Shown: one piece after another, positions 45,551 to 54,712 of the stretch
Position numbering within the stretch: the stretch's first letter is position 1
How the letters are laid out: each line of letters begins with the position of its first letter
Assembly: GCF_000376985.1 (NCBI RefSeq)
Contig: NZ_AQYA01000036.1
Coordinates: 1 to 64,000 of the forward strand
Reading direction: 5' to 3'
DNA length: 64,000 bases
Origin: Streptococcus henryi DSM 19005
Lineage (GTDB): Bacteria > Bacillota > Bacilli > Lactobacillales > Streptococcaceae
Notes under the pieces: generated by a model
Told to the model about the DNA's origin: nothing
What the model saw: only the letters and a program-made list of their open reading frames with translations
Database searches by the model: none
Made by a program: the position numbers and the translations under genes

Positions 45551-46872
45551 TATTTTCTCCTAAAGAAATTAATAATCTTAGTTGGAATAGTCCATCGACG
45601 TGAACCAATAATTGTATGATACTGTTGATTCAATTCATTATAATCATTTTCAATTTTAGAAAAAGCTTTTTTAAGCAGGATATTTTGCCTTTCCACTTCT
45701 TCTAGCTGATGAAAATATTGATAACTCTTCATCGCTAAGATTTTTCCAATGTAGTTGTCTGAGGTAATATCATTAATATTATAGCGTTTATAGGAAACAA
45801 GAAGATTATCGTCTTCTTCAAAGTCAAATGTATACTCAATAAACGGATAAAAATGTTCAAATACAAAAGAGTTTCCATCAATTATTGCGTTTGAAAGCGA
45901 CGGAAGTATCTCAGTCTTGTATTTTTTTGAAACAACAGAAAATTCCTCATAAAAACTTGGAATATTTGATGGGTGAATTTTTAATTTAGTGACACCTTTT
46001 TCAACTGGTATTACAAAACTATCCAGAAATTTTACTGGAATCAAATAGTCTGCCTTTTCATTATAAGCTCCATCCCTATATAGATAAACACTTATTTGTT
46101 CTTCCTTAATAGAATGTTCAATATCTAAATTAGTCAAGTCATCAAAATGAAAACGCAAAATTTCAACAATAGCATTATCATTAGAAAAATAAGGTAAATA
46201 TTTACTTAGAATATATGCGTATGTATGATAGTAAGATTTTAGATTTTGATGATTACTTCTTGAGTTTTCGCTTACTCTATATGTTAATCCCGTAGTATAA
46301 CATGGAACAGCTTTTGCTCCACCTCTTACAATCAGATTTAAGAAAAAATCATAGTCTTCTAATTTTTCACGATTTAATGCATCATCAAACTTCTTATCTT
46401 TAATGATGGATGTCCGTACTAATGATGAAGCATGAATGTAATTACCAATTAAAAGCTCCTTCAAATCAAATTCTTTAGCACTTAATACAACTTCTCCAGT
46501 TTTCATGTCTATCATTGAAGAATAAACAATATCTGCAGAACTCTCTACTGCAACATCCACTAAGTTTTTGATATATTCTCTCTCAATAATATCATCACTA
46601 TCAACAAAAACTAAAAACTTTCCATTGATTCTACCAAGAGCTAGGTTTCTTGTTTTGACCACACCTTGATTTTCATGATAAAAATACTGACTTGAAAAAG
46701 GAGATTTTTTTAATGCATTTTCAATAAGTGAACCTGAATCATCCGTTGATCCATCATTAAAAACCAGTAATTCAATATTTTGATAACTTTGATTAAAAAT
46801 ACTTTCCAAGCATTCCTCAATATAATCTTCATGATTATAACAGCAGACTACAACACTTACAAGATCATTCAT
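45550..46872 (-). CDS. rgpE: RgpE-type glycosyltransferase (GT2)
   Basis: The protein has 440 residues from the ATG at 46872 (MNDLVSVVVCCYNHEDYIEECL), overlapping the end of rgpD by eight bases; a longer frame would overlap more and starts with non-GT sequence. The GT2 core includes FNDGSTDDSG and the DXD in LVFVDSDDIIEREY; the C-terminal extension ends in GSRRWTIPTKIINFFRRK. In S. mutans RgpE is needed for glucose side chains of the rhamnose-glucose polysaccharide. The symbol is given by order in the cluster; the sugar is inferred. Confidence 0.82.
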   Translation of the reverse strand: MNDLVSVVVCCYNHEDYIEECLESIFNQSYQNIELLVFNDGSTDDSGSLIENALKKSPFSSQYFYHENQGVVKTRNLALGRINGKFLVFVDSDDIIEREYIKNLVDVAVESSADIVYSSMIDMKTGEVVLSAKEFDLKELLIGNYIHASSLVRTSIIKDKKFDDALNREKLEDYDFFLNLIVRGGAKAVPCYTTGLTYRVSENSRSNHQNLKSYYHTYAYILSKYLPYFSNDNAIVEILRFHFDDLTNLDIEHSIKEEQISVYLYRDGAYNEKADYLIPVKFLDSFVIPVEKGVTKLKIHPSNIPSFYEEFSVVSKKYKTEILPSLSNAIIDGNSFVFEHFYPFIEYTFDFEEDDNLLVSYKRYNINDITSDNYIGKILAMKSYQYFHQLEEVERQNILLKKAFSKIENDYNELNQQYHTIIGSRRWTIPTKIINFFRRK

Positions 46873-48070
46873 TTGTAATTTCCCACATACCGTTACGTCT
46901 AAGCAGACCTGTTGCTGAATCTCGACCAGATTTATCATCAAGAGCTAGGTCATTTCGATTTACTAAAATAATATGAGTATTTGAAGCATTAGCATATGCC
47001 AACATCTTGCCTTTTTCATCACGAACAGACACTTCTAGTTTCAATTTTAAAGAGTTGACTCCATTTAAATGACATCTGTAAGTTAACTGCTTGCGACCCT
47101 TACCCTTTGTTTTTTCATCCATAGAATTATCGTTATAAATCCAAATATTCCGATCAATATCTGTCATTGAAAATGCAACGTAGGTTTCTAAATCTTCTAA
47201 AACATCATAAGTAACCTGAAATTCTACAGCCTCTTCAGGTGTAGTCTGACCTGGTGATTTTAGCTCAACTTTAAGATTATTTACAGTTATTTTTTCAACA
47301 TTCTTCCCTTGATCATTTTTTTCAGTATTGGCATTGTCGAACGAGTATTGGTTAGCAACTTCATCAGGTTCTCCTTGGGCTTTAACCAAACCTTTTTCAA
47401 TCAAAATAGCCTTATTACAATACTTCTTAACTGCACCCATATCATGTGTAACTAAAATAGTCGTCTTACCACTCGCCTTACGTTCCATGAAGTAATCATT
47501 ACATTTACGTTGGAAAGCTTCGTCGCCTACTGCGAGAACTTCATCAAGAATGAGAACGTCACCTTGAGCTTTAATGGCAACTGAAAAAGCCAATCGAACC
47601 TGCATACCACTTGAATAATTCTTGAGTTTTTGGTTCATGAAGTCACCAAGTTCAGCGAATTCTACAATTTCATCATACATGGCATCAACTTCTTCAGTTG
47701 TAAAACCAAGCATGGCACCGTTCATATAGACATTTTCACGACCAGTCAATTCAGGATTGAAACCAACTCCTAGTTCAATGAAAGACACCATTTTACCATT
47801 GACTGTGACCTGACCTTTTTCAGGTACATAAATTTGAGAAATGATTTTAAGTAGAGTTGATTTACCTGATCCATTTCTACCTACAATACCAAAGAAGTCT
47901 CCCTCTTCAACTTCAAAGCTGATATCTTTCAAAACTTCTTGTTCACGGTAACCTTTGATTCCTTTAAAATAATTGACGAGGTTTGTACGTAGGCTTTGAG
48001 AAGCTTCTGTAGGTAATTTAAAAGATTTGCTGACATGGTCAACTTTTACTGCAATTTTTTTATCTGACAT
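46865..48070 (-). CDS. rgpD: Polysaccharide ABC transporter ATPase RgpD
   Basis: This 401-residue ATPase exports the finished rhamnose polysaccharide across the membrane together with RgpC. Walker A is GRNGSGKS (residues 64-71), signature YSSGMQ, Walker B VLILDEVLAVGD. After about residue 245 a C-terminal Wzt-like beta domain (VELKSPGQTTPEEAVEFQVTYD...) probably recognises the polysaccharide. The ATG shares one base with the rgpC stop codon. Confidence 0.94.
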   Translation of the reverse strand: MSDKKIAVKVDHVSKSFKLPTEASQSLRTNLVNYFKGIKGYREQEVLKDISFEVEEGDFFGIVGRNGSGKSTLLKIISQIYVPEKGQVTVNGKMVSFIELGVGFNPELTGRENVYMNGAMLGFTTEEVDAMYDEIVEFAELGDFMNQKLKNYSSGMQVRLAFSVAIKAQGDVLILDEVLAVGDEAFQRKCNDYFMERKASGKTTILVTHDMGAVKKYCNKAILIEKGLVKAQGEPDEVANQYSFDNANTEKNDQGKNVEKITVNNLKVELKSPGQTTPEEAVEFQVTYDVLEDLETYVAFSMTDIDRNIWIYNDNSMDEKTKGKGRKQLTYRCHLNGVNSLKLKLEVSVRDEKGKMLAYANASNTHIILVNRNDLALDDKSGRDSATGLLRRNGMWEITNE

Positions 48071-48876
48071 TATAAAATCTCCGCAAATTTCTTAGCATTT
48101 TTATGGAAAATATAGTAACCCAATCCAAACACTAAAACTGGAAGGACATATGGAATCAAAGCAATAGCTTTATGACCAATCAAATCCCAACCACGCATAC
48201 TTCCTGAGAATACGATGAAATGACGTAAGTCTTGAATAATCTGAGCTAATGGGTTTAACATCATCATTTTAGCAATAGTCACCTGACCTCTTTGTAAAAT
48301 GAAAGTCAAAGAGTAGATAATAGGTGTTGCGTATAAGCCGGCTTGCATAACTACTTCCCAAATTGGTCCAATATCACGATATCTAACAAAGAGTGTTGAT
48401 AAAATAAATGCAATTCCAGTCGTGAAAAGGAATAATTCCAAGAAAAGAGGCACAATTGTTAACCAACCAAGTGATACACCTACACCATTCACAATCGCAA
48501 AAATAAACACAACAAGAAGATTGATGGCATAGTTAATAGCTGCACCAACAACTGATGAAATGACAATGATTTCTTTAGAAAAATTCAATTTGCGAAGTAA
48601 GTCACCACGTGCAACAATAGACATCATCCCCATATTAGTTGCTTCAGAAAAGAAGTTCCAAGTCACCATACCCATCAAAAGACCGATAGCATAGTGTGGT
48701 GTCCCATCATCAAAACGTAGGAATCGTACAAAGACCAGATACATAATGGTAAATAGCATCATCGGTTTCAAAATTGACCAAAGATGACCTATAAAACTAC
48801 CTTGATATCGTAGTTTAAAGTCAGTTTTTACCATTTCTCGTAATAAGATACGGTTTTCTTTACTAAAATAATTCAT
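48070..48876 (-). CDS. rgpC: Polysaccharide ABC transporter permease RgpC
   Basis: This 268-residue ABC-2 type permease has six membrane helices. The N-terminal LLREMVKTDFKLRYQGSFIGHLWSILKPMMLF and the pre-C-terminal MLNPLAQIIQDLRHFIVFSG are typical of the Wzm/TagG/RgpC group. Paired with RgpD it flips the lipid-linked rhamnan outward. It follows rgpB by a single position. Confidence 0.94.
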   Translation of the reverse strand: MNYFSKENRILLREMVKTDFKLRYQGSFIGHLWSILKPMMLFTIMYLVFVRFLRFDDGTPHYAIGLLMGMVTWNFFSEATNMGMMSIVARGDLLRKLNFSKEIIVISSVVGAAINYAINLLVVFIFAIVNGVGVSLGWLTIVPLFLELFLFTTGIAFILSTLFVRYRDIGPIWEVVMQAGLYATPIIYSLTFILQRGQVTIAKMMMLNPLAQIIQDLRHFIVFSGSMRGWDLIGHKAIALIPYVLPVLVFGLGYYIFHKNAKKFAEIL

Positions 48877-49809
48877 TTATTTACTCCTATAACCAAATTT
48901 GGTAATAATCAGACTGCGAAAAACAAGGGTATGAAAGGCACGATTTTTTCTAAGTTTAAAGTTTTTCAAAGTCGCAATTCTCTCAAGCAGCGGCTTGTCT
49001 AGAACAGAAACAAAGGCCTCAACAAGCTTTCTCTTCTCATCAGTCAAATCTAAATCCAAAAGGAATCTAGCTTGAGTTTGGCTAGACTCAATCAACCACC
49101 AGTATTTCTCAACCAATTTATGTGGACTGAGCCAATTCTTCATGCGTTTTGACCAAGTTCTAGCACCAAGAACGTTGGATTCATGCTGGCGATAAAGTTC
49201 TGTAGGCTGATTAATATAAACTAGATTGCCCATTGCAGCAGCTACTAAAGCTAAGTACCAGTCATGCATGAGTAAATCTTCATAGCTTGTCCACAAGTCT
49301 GCCAAGGCACTGTTAATCATAGCGGTCCCGCCTGTAACAGTGTTCTCTGTCAACTCTTGAACTAATTCAGTATTGGCATGGTCTGACTGAGTTTTTATCA
49401 TACTTTCATGCAAAACATTTAGCTCTTGGTCAACAATTTTTAAATCTGTATAAACCAGTAATGGCTTCGTCTGATCATAACGCTGAGCTTCTTTCAGGGT
49501 CACTTCCAATTTATTATCCAACCAGATGTCATCTTGATCACTGAAAAAATAAAAATCAGCTCTGCTATGTATCAAAAGCGTGTAAAAATTCTTAATGACT
49601 CCAAAATTCACGCGCTCTTGAGCATTAATGAAATGAATACGACTGTCCATCTCTACATACTTCTGGATAATAGCCGGAGTTGCATCGCTGGAACCATCAT
49701 CCCGAATAAGTAAGTTCCAATCAGTCACAGTCTGCCTGCGGATACTGTCAATTTGTTCCGCTAAAAATCTCTCACCATTGTAGGTGGACATGAGAATGTT
49801 AATGACCAT
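48877..49809 (-). CDS. rgpB: Rhamnosyltransferase RgpB
   Basis: This 310-residue GT2 enzyme starts INILMSTYNGERFLAEQIDSIRRQT, with RDDGSSDATP and the metal motif FFSDQDDIW near residue 95. RgpB is one of the rhamnosyltransferases building the alternating alpha-1,2/alpha-1,3 rhamnose backbone in the cytosol. The ATG overlaps the end of rgpA by 11 bases. Order and length agree with the S. mutans cluster. Confidence 0.92.
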   Translation of the reverse strand: MVINILMSTYNGERFLAEQIDSIRRQTVTDWNLLIRDDGSSDATPAIIQKYVEMDSRIHFINAQERVNFGVIKNFYTLLIHSRADFYFFSDQDDIWLDNKLEVTLKEAQRYDQTKPLLVYTDLKIVDQELNVLHESMIKTQSDHANTELVQELTENTVTGGTAMINSALADLWTSYEDLLMHDWYLALVAAAMGNLVYINQPTELYRQHESNVLGARTWSKRMKNWLSPHKLVEKYWWLIESSQTQARFLLDLDLTDEKRKLVEAFVSVLDKPLLERIATLKNFKLRKNRAFHTLVFRSLIITKFGYRSK

Positions 49810-50953
49810 TTAAAAATAAATCCTCGTACTCTCCTACAATTTTTTCCCAAGTATAATCTTCTTGGATAATAGCTCGCGCCCGTTCACCATAATCTCTAAA
49901 CTGATAACCAGTATCAGCATCGTTAATGAGACTTGTTAGACTACCTGAGGCCTTTGTCCAATAAAAAGCACTATTCTTAGCAACTGATTTATTAAAGTCA
50001 ACACCAAGCACCAAATTTAAATTGGTGTGTGCTAGCGCTTCGAGAAGCCCGGGATTTGTCCCTCCGACTTCATGACCGTGAATGTAAGCAAAAGCATTCT
50101 CACGAATGTAGTTAAGCAAGTCACGATCGTAAACAGTCCCTACAAATTTAATACGCTTATCTGAATCAAAGTGCGTTTTGTTTTTTAAGGTTTCAAAATA
50201 GGCATTACCTTGGTGGTTACAGATGATGATTAAATCACGTTTTGTCTCTGATGCCATAAATTCACGAATGGCTGTTTCATAATTGTTTTCAGGAACAAAA
50301 CGTCCGACAACTAAATAATAATCATTCTCAGCTGTTTGCCAAGTATCAAACCACTGTCTGGCCTTATCATCTTTAGATGTTAAAGTCGATGGTTCTAAGT
50401 CCGTTCCATAAGCGATGAAGCTTGTTTTAGAAGAAGGATAAGTTTCTTTAATATAGTTCTCAATCCCAACATTATCCGAAATAACTAAATCAGCTTGATT
50501 TGCCATACACTTTTCTGCATATTTAAGATAAGCTTGAACAGGCTTAGACCACTTTGATCTCTTCCACTCTAAACCATCAGGATTAACAAATAGTTTGCCT
50601 CCGACAGCATGTATTTTATTAGCAAAATGATTGATAAAAGCTCCAATCGTATTACCTAAAATGTAGAAAATTGGCTCTTTTATATCTTGTTTTTGAACCA
50701 TTTTTAATCCATAAGAAATGGCCATCATATCATAGGCAATGACACGTGCTGGCCCTAACTTTGGTGCTTTTATGTTGAAACAGTCCGCTCCTGCATAGTC
50801 GAAATGCGTCTCATGTTCTTGATCGCTTAAACAAGCAACATGATAAGTTATATCTGAGCTCATTTGATGCTTAACCAACTCCTCAACAAAGGTCTCAAAA
50901 CCTCCATATTGAGCAGGCAAACCTCGGCTCCCAATGATGAATACATGTTGCAT
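49799..50953 (-). CDS. rgpA: Rhamnosyltransferase RgpA (first gene of the polysaccharide operon)
   Basis: The protein has 384 residues from the ATG at 50953; GGAG lies nine bases upstream, whereas an in-frame ATG five codons earlier has no ribosome site. It begins MQHVFIIGSRGLPAQYGGFETFVEELVKH, the DUF1972/GT4 start of RgpA, with FVNPDGLEWKRSKWSKP and VVGRFVPENNYE further on. RgpA places the first rhamnose on the GlcNAc-pyrophosphate lipid acceptor. In several streptococci rmlD lies just upstream; here the neighbour is phoH, so dTDP-rhamnose genes must be elsewhere. Confidence 0.93.
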   Translation of the reverse strand: MQHVFIIGSRGLPAQYGGFETFVEELVKHQMSSDITYHVACLSDQEHETHFDYAGADCFNIKAPKLGPARVIAYDMMAISYGLKMVQKQDIKEPIFYILGNTIGAFINHFANKIHAVGGKLFVNPDGLEWKRSKWSKPVQAYLKYAEKCMANQADLVISDNVGIENYIKETYPSSKTSFIAYGTDLEPSTLTSKDDKARQWFDTWQTAENDYYLVVGRFVPENNYETAIREFMASETKRDLIIICNHQGNAYFETLKNKTHFDSDKRIKFVGTVYDRDLLNYIRENAFAYIHGHEVGGTNPGLLEALAHTNLNLVLGVDFNKSVAKNSAFYWTKASGSLTSLINDADTGYQFRDYGERARAIIQEDYTWEKIVGEYEDLFLNGH

Positions 50954-50987
50954 GGCGCAATACTCCATTCTAATTACAATCGTTAAT

Positions 50988-50993
50988 ATTATA
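50988..50993 (-). promoter_or_regulatory. Extended -10 promoter of the rgp operon
   Basis: On the minus strand TG-G-TATAAT precedes rgpA by about 35 bases; no good -35 is seen. Ten genes down to 37609 overlap or nearly touch, so this promoter probably drives the whole cluster. Confidence 0.6.
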
Positions 50994-51019
50994 CCACATT
51001 CTCAAAAGCATGGCTAAAG

Positions 51020-51078
51020 AAAAAGGGGCAGAAAGAGCTCAATTAATTGTAAGAGAGTTCTCTCCACACCCCATTCTT
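51020..51078 (-). terminator. Terminator after phoH
   Basis: GGGG and CCCC at the base, with inner GAGAGAACTCTC and GAGCTCTTTC palindromes, form a branched hairpin followed on the minus strand by TTTTTCTTT. Confidence 0.6.
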
Positions 51079-51173
51079 AAGGACATGATAATTTTATCAG
51101 CATGATAATAAGCATACCGTTTAAAAATTGTTAATTTTTTGTATCAGCTACCAAAAATTTCTAACTCATTTGC

Positions 51174-52226
51174 TTATGACTCATCATCTAATTCTTTTGA
51201 CGGCTCGCCGATGACCTCATAACTAGTTAAGCCTGATTTTTCCTCTTTCGGAGAATGGCTGAGCTCTTTTTCTGATTTGCTTTCATATGCATTAATAATT
51301 TCAGCTACAACTGGATGTCGGACAACATCCTTGGCAGAAAAATACACAAAATCAATTTGCTTAATCTTCTTCAATTTATCAATCGCATCAATAAGACCAG
51401 ATTTGACATTGCGCGGCAAGTCAATCTGACTAATGTCACCATTGACAATCATTTTAGAATTGAAACCAAGACGCGTTAAGAACATCTTCATTTGCATGAT
51501 AGTTGTATTCTGTGCTTCGTCAAGAATTACAAAGGCGTCTTCTAATGTACGGCCACGCATATAGGCAAGCGGAGCAATTTCAATAATCTCACGTTCCATG
51601 AGTCGTGCTGTTTGCTCCTTACCGAGAATTTGATAGAGTGCATCATAGACAGGACGAAGGTATGGATCAACCTTTTCCTTAAGGTCACCTGGCAAAAAAC
51701 CTAGGCTTTCTCCAGCTTCTACAGCAGGGCGTGTCAAGACAATCTTTTTAACCTGTCCACGTTTAAGAGCTGTTACCGCTAAAGTTACTGCTAAGAAAGT
51801 TTTACCAGTACCGGCCGGACCAATTCCAAAGACAACATCATGATCTTTAACACTGTCAACATAGATTTTTTGACCAAGTGTTTTAACACGAATTGGCTTA
51901 CCATAATTATCCTTGATAATTTCTTCTTCATACAGTGCAACAAATTTGTCAATAGTCCCATTTTCAACCATAGAAAGAGCTGTCACGACGTCTGAAGTAT
52001 TAATCAACATACCTCGATCAATCAAAACTTGAAGAGCTTGAATCGTCTTACGAGCCTTTTCAACAGACTTAGGATCATCTCCCAAAATTTGAACGCGTTC
52101 AGTTCTCGCGTGAATAATAACATCAAGGTTATCCTCAATTAGCTTTAGATGACGTTCGTTTGAACCAAATAGAGAAATCACATCATCAGGGTGTTTCAGT
52201 GCAATCTCAATCGCATACTCTTGCAA
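51174..52226 (-). CDS. phoH: PhoH-family ATPase/RNA-associated protein
   Basis: This 350-residue PhoH-like protein has the Walker A GPAGTGKT at residues 136-143 and the Walker B FVILDEAQN near 240. A small N-terminal KH-like region (LDVIIHARTERVQILGDDPKSVEKA) suggests RNA binding. PhoH proteins are cytosolic NTPases often found beside ybeY and other RNA genes; the exact activity is not settled. The start is a TTG at 52226, six bases after GAGGGA. It is transcribed alone, with terminators on both sides. Confidence 0.92.
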   Translation of the reverse strand: MQEYAIEIALKHPDDVISLFGSNERHLKLIEDNLDVIIHARTERVQILGDDPKSVEKARKTIQALQVLIDRGMLINTSDVVTALSMVENGTIDKFVALYEEEIIKDNYGKPIRVKTLGQKIYVDSVKDHDVVFGIGPAGTGKTFLAVTLAVTALKRGQVKKIVLTRPAVEAGESLGFLPGDLKEKVDPYLRPVYDALYQILGKEQTARLMEREIIEIAPLAYMRGRTLEDAFVILDEAQNTTIMQMKMFLTRLGFNSKMIVNGDISQIDLPRNVKSGLIDAIDKLKKIKQIDFVYFSAKDVVRHPVVAEIINAYESKSEKELSHSPKEEKSGLTSYEVIGEPSKELDDES

Positions 52227-52271
52227 ATAGAGTCCCTCATTCTTTCATTTTTATATTCTCATTATAACAAA

Positions 52272-52292
52272 AAATCACGACTTGCGTGATTT
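52272..52292 (-). terminator. Terminator after the Sip-type gene
   Basis: AAATCACG and CGTGATTT pair around a five-base loop; on the minus strand TTTTTTG follows the stem. Confidence 0.8.
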
Positions 52293-52321
52293 CTTGACTA
52301 TCTTTATTTAAAATCTAAAAA

Positions 52322-53659
52322 TTATTCATTAAATGATACGTGAACGTGATCATAGTGATTTTCTGTTACACTTCCACGGTCAGGCATGTCATTCCAAGTA
52401 TTACCTGGTCCATACACGCTTTTCCATTGTGAATAAAACTGTTGCTTCCAAATGATATAAGAAATACCACTTTCTGACATATTATCGACAGCATATTGTG
52501 CTATTTGATCACCTAAAGCTTGGTCTTCATAAACCATAAAGTCAACTGCCAATCCTTTACCATGATCTTGAGGATCACCTGGACGGTAACCACTAAACTC
52601 AGTGATACCATAGGCATCAGCTACTTCTTCTTTGAAGGCGGCTGTTTGCGGTTGCAAACCTGTATTATCATATTCTACTGAACTTGCTTGAGCTGGTTCA
52701 GCAACTGGAGCAGCCTCAGCTTGTGTTTCGACGACATTTTGAGTCTCTTGAACAGGTTGAGCATCTTGAGCTGGAGTAACTGTTGCAGAAGCAACCTCTG
52801 CTTGAGGCTTAGTTTCAACAACTTGGTTAACAGCAACGGCTACTGGAGCTTCTGTAGCTGCGTAAGCTACTTTTGGAGCAGAAACAAGAGTTTGTGTCAC
52901 TGATTCAACTGTTGGTTCAGCAACTGGCGTTGACTCCACTTGTACCTCTTCAGCTGTTGAAGTCTCTTGAGCAGATTCAGCAACTGGAATTTGTGTTTCT
53001 GCTACTTCTGGAGCAACTTCGTTTTGGGAAACTGTTTCTTCAGCTGCTGCATCAGTTGTAGATTCTGCAACTTCTTCTGTTGCAACAGCTTTACTATTAG
53101 CTGACTCAGTTTCAGCAACTACTTCAGAAGCTTGGCCATCTTTTGCTTGAGCAATAGCATCTTCAACCGGATGTGATGATTCTGCATAGCTGTATTCTGG
53201 TGCAACTGTATCAACAATATTTTGAGTCAAATCAGCAACGTCAATAACCTGATCATCAACACGGACTTGGTTATTTTCCAAATCAGCAGTTGCGGTAATA
53301 GTTTCATTTGAATTTGAAACTACAGGTGTTTCAACTGCTACTGAAGTCACTTCATTCGCTTCATTATAAGTGGTAGTCAGTACTGTTTCAGGGAAAATCA
53401 TATCAAGATTTGTAATTTTGTTGATATTCGCAAGAACATTGACATCAATTCCCATAGCTTGTGCAATTGTGCCTAGAGTATCACCGTATTGTACGCTATA
53501 GGTTGTTTTATTATCTTCAACGATAATTGATGCTTTGACATCTTCAACAGAACGTGGAGTCCATTCAGTGTATTCATCAGCTTGCACTTGGCTAGCAGCA
53601 AAGGCCGACAGTGCAACTGTGGACAAAAGCAATGTATTTTTCGTTAATTTTTTCGACAT
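52322..53659 (-). CDS. LysM surface protein similar to surface immunogenic protein Sip
   Basis: The protein has 445 residues from the ATG at 53659 (AAGGA ten bases upstream); an in-frame GTG seven codons earlier is less likely. A signal peptide ends near ASQVQADE. The LysM domain (YSVQYGDTLGTIAQAMGIDVNVLANINKITNLDMIFPE, about residues 53-95) holds the protein on peptidoglycan. A long Ala/Val/Glu/Thr linker leads to the C-terminal domain from about residue 335, with FSGYRPGDPQDHGKGLAVDFMVYE and MPDRGSVTENHYDHVHVSFNE. Layout and ends closely follow group B streptococcal Sip. The His/Asp pattern suggests a metal site, but activity is unproven. Confidence 0.88.
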   Translation of the reverse strand: MSKKLTKNTLLLSTVALSAFAASQVQADEYTEWTPRSVEDVKASIIVEDNKTTYSVQYGDTLGTIAQAMGIDVNVLANINKITNLDMIFPETVLTTTYNEANEVTSVAVETPVVSNSNETITATADLENNQVRVDDQVIDVADLTQNIVDTVAPEYSYAESSHPVEDAIAQAKDGQASEVVAETESANSKAVATEEVAESTTDAAAEETVSQNEVAPEVAETQIPVAESAQETSTAEEVQVESTPVAEPTVESVTQTLVSAPKVAYAATEAPVAVAVNQVVETKPQAEVASATVTPAQDAQPVQETQNVVETQAEAAPVAEPAQASSVEYDNTGLQPQTAAFKEEVADAYGITEFSGYRPGDPQDHGKGLAVDFMVYEDQALGDQIAQYAVDNMSESGISYIIWKQQFYSQWKSVYGPGNTWNDMPDRGSVTENHYDHVHVSFNE

Positions 53660-53840
53660 ATAATAGAGATCCTTTTTCACCTTAGTAAATACTATCTTAT
53701 CATAAAAAAATGAAAATAGACCTGATTTAAGTTAATTTAAAGAAAATAATTTTTCTGTAACTTAACATTTCTTTTGTTATATTTTCACAATATTGTGTCA
53801 CATTGAAAAAAAATGATTTTTACAGTTCAATCAAGCAAAA

Positions 53841-53861
53841 AAAGCTGAGAATTACAGCTTT
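53841..53861 (-). terminator. Terminator after the msrA-yozE pair
   Basis: AAAGCTG and CAGCTTT pair around a loop; on the minus strand TTTTTTTGC follows. Confidence 0.7.
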
Positions 53862-53916
53862 AACAATATCAAGATGTAAGGAGAACTGGTTATTGATGAT
53901 AAGTTCATCCCTCTTC

Positions 53917-54132
53917 TTAATGTCCTAGATAATCTTCCCAAATTCGATCAAAGTCTCCCAGATTAAAGGTGAAAGTTGCCTGATCTTCAAGATAGCGACT
54001 AACCACTTCAAAATCATCTGTGTGCTTTGGAAATGTTGAGTCTTCAAAAGCCAAATCTGCAAGTATGGCAACTGGTTCGTTGGATTTGGGATTTCGTTGT
54101 GTCATCAACCAAGAATAAAATGATTTTCTCAT
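53917..54132 (-). CDS. YozE (UPF0346) family protein
   Basis: This 71-residue protein begins [31 protein letters not shown] and ends [14 protein letters not shown], the complete UPF0346 pattern. I start it at 54132, where ATGA overlaps the msrA stop codon; an ATG two codons upstream is in frame but gives a length unlike the family. It is a soluble helical protein with a SAM-like fold reported by structural genomics; its function is unknown. Confidence 0.9.
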   Translation of the reverse strand: MRKSFYSWLMTQRNPKSNEPVAILADLAFEDSTFPKHTDDFEVVSRYLEDQATFTFNLGDFDRIWEDYLGH

Positions 54133-54638
54133 GTCCAATTCTCCTCTAAAAATGCATGTCTAATGGCACTGCTCTGCGCATAACGTTCTGGATTCGTTTT
54201 ATAGAAGCCTTGATGGTAGTCTTCTGCTTGGTAAAATGGCTGAGCTGCTTCAATACTAGTTACAATAGGTTGGTCAAAACGTCCAGAGGCTTGCAAGTTA
54301 GCCTTAGATTGCTCTGCTATTTCCTTTTGGCGGTCATCAAAATAGAAAATAACGGGACGATAATTGTCGCCACGGTCCTCAAATTGACCAAAAGCATCTG
54401 TTGGGTCAGTCTGTGCCCAGTAAATCTCTACCAAATCAGAGAAGGAAATCTTATCGGGATCAAAAATGATTTCCACAGCCTCTGTATGACCTGTCGTTTT
54501 TGAGCAGACCTGCTCATAGCTTGGGTTTGGCACGTGTCCTGCTGTATAGCCAGAGCGCACAGACAAAATGCCATCCATTTCTTCAAAAGGTTGTACCATA
54601 CACCAGAAACAACCACCTGCAAATATTGCACGTTCCAT
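54129..54638 (-). CDS. msrA: Peptide methionine sulfoxide reductase A
   Basis: This 169-residue enzyme reduces methionine-S-sulfoxide in oxidised proteins using thioredoxin. The catalytic site AGGCFWCM has the nucleophile Cys10, with Cys13 close by; [25 protein letters not shown] and [11 protein letters not shown] are conserved. There is no fused MsrB domain. AGAGGTGA precedes the ATG. It is translationally coupled to yozE, as in other streptococci. Confidence 0.95.
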   Translation of the reverse strand: MERAIFAGGCFWCMVQPFEEMDGILSVRSGYTAGHVPNPSYEQVCSKTTGHTEAVEIIFDPDKISFSDLVEIYWAQTDPTDAFGQFEDRGDNYRPVIFYFDDRQKEIAEQSKANLQASGRFDQPIVTSIEAAQPFYQAEDYHQGFYKTNPERYAQSSAIRHAFLEENWT

Positions 54639-54668
54639 AAATCACCTCTTAAATCATAATGCTTTTAT

Positions 54669-54698
54669 TCTAACAGAAAAATCCCAGAAAGTCTGAGA
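54669..54698 (-). terminator. Terminator after cvfB
   Basis: AAATCTCAGA and TCTGGGATTT pair with one wobble around CTT; on the minus strand TTTCTG follows. Confidence 0.65.
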
Positions 54699-54712
54699 TT
54701 TTTGATTTCTAT

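Noticed and set aside
51079..51173. rmlD fragment upstream of rgpA
   Set aside because: The interval between the phoH stop codon and the phoH terminator is too short and has no open frame resembling rmlD.
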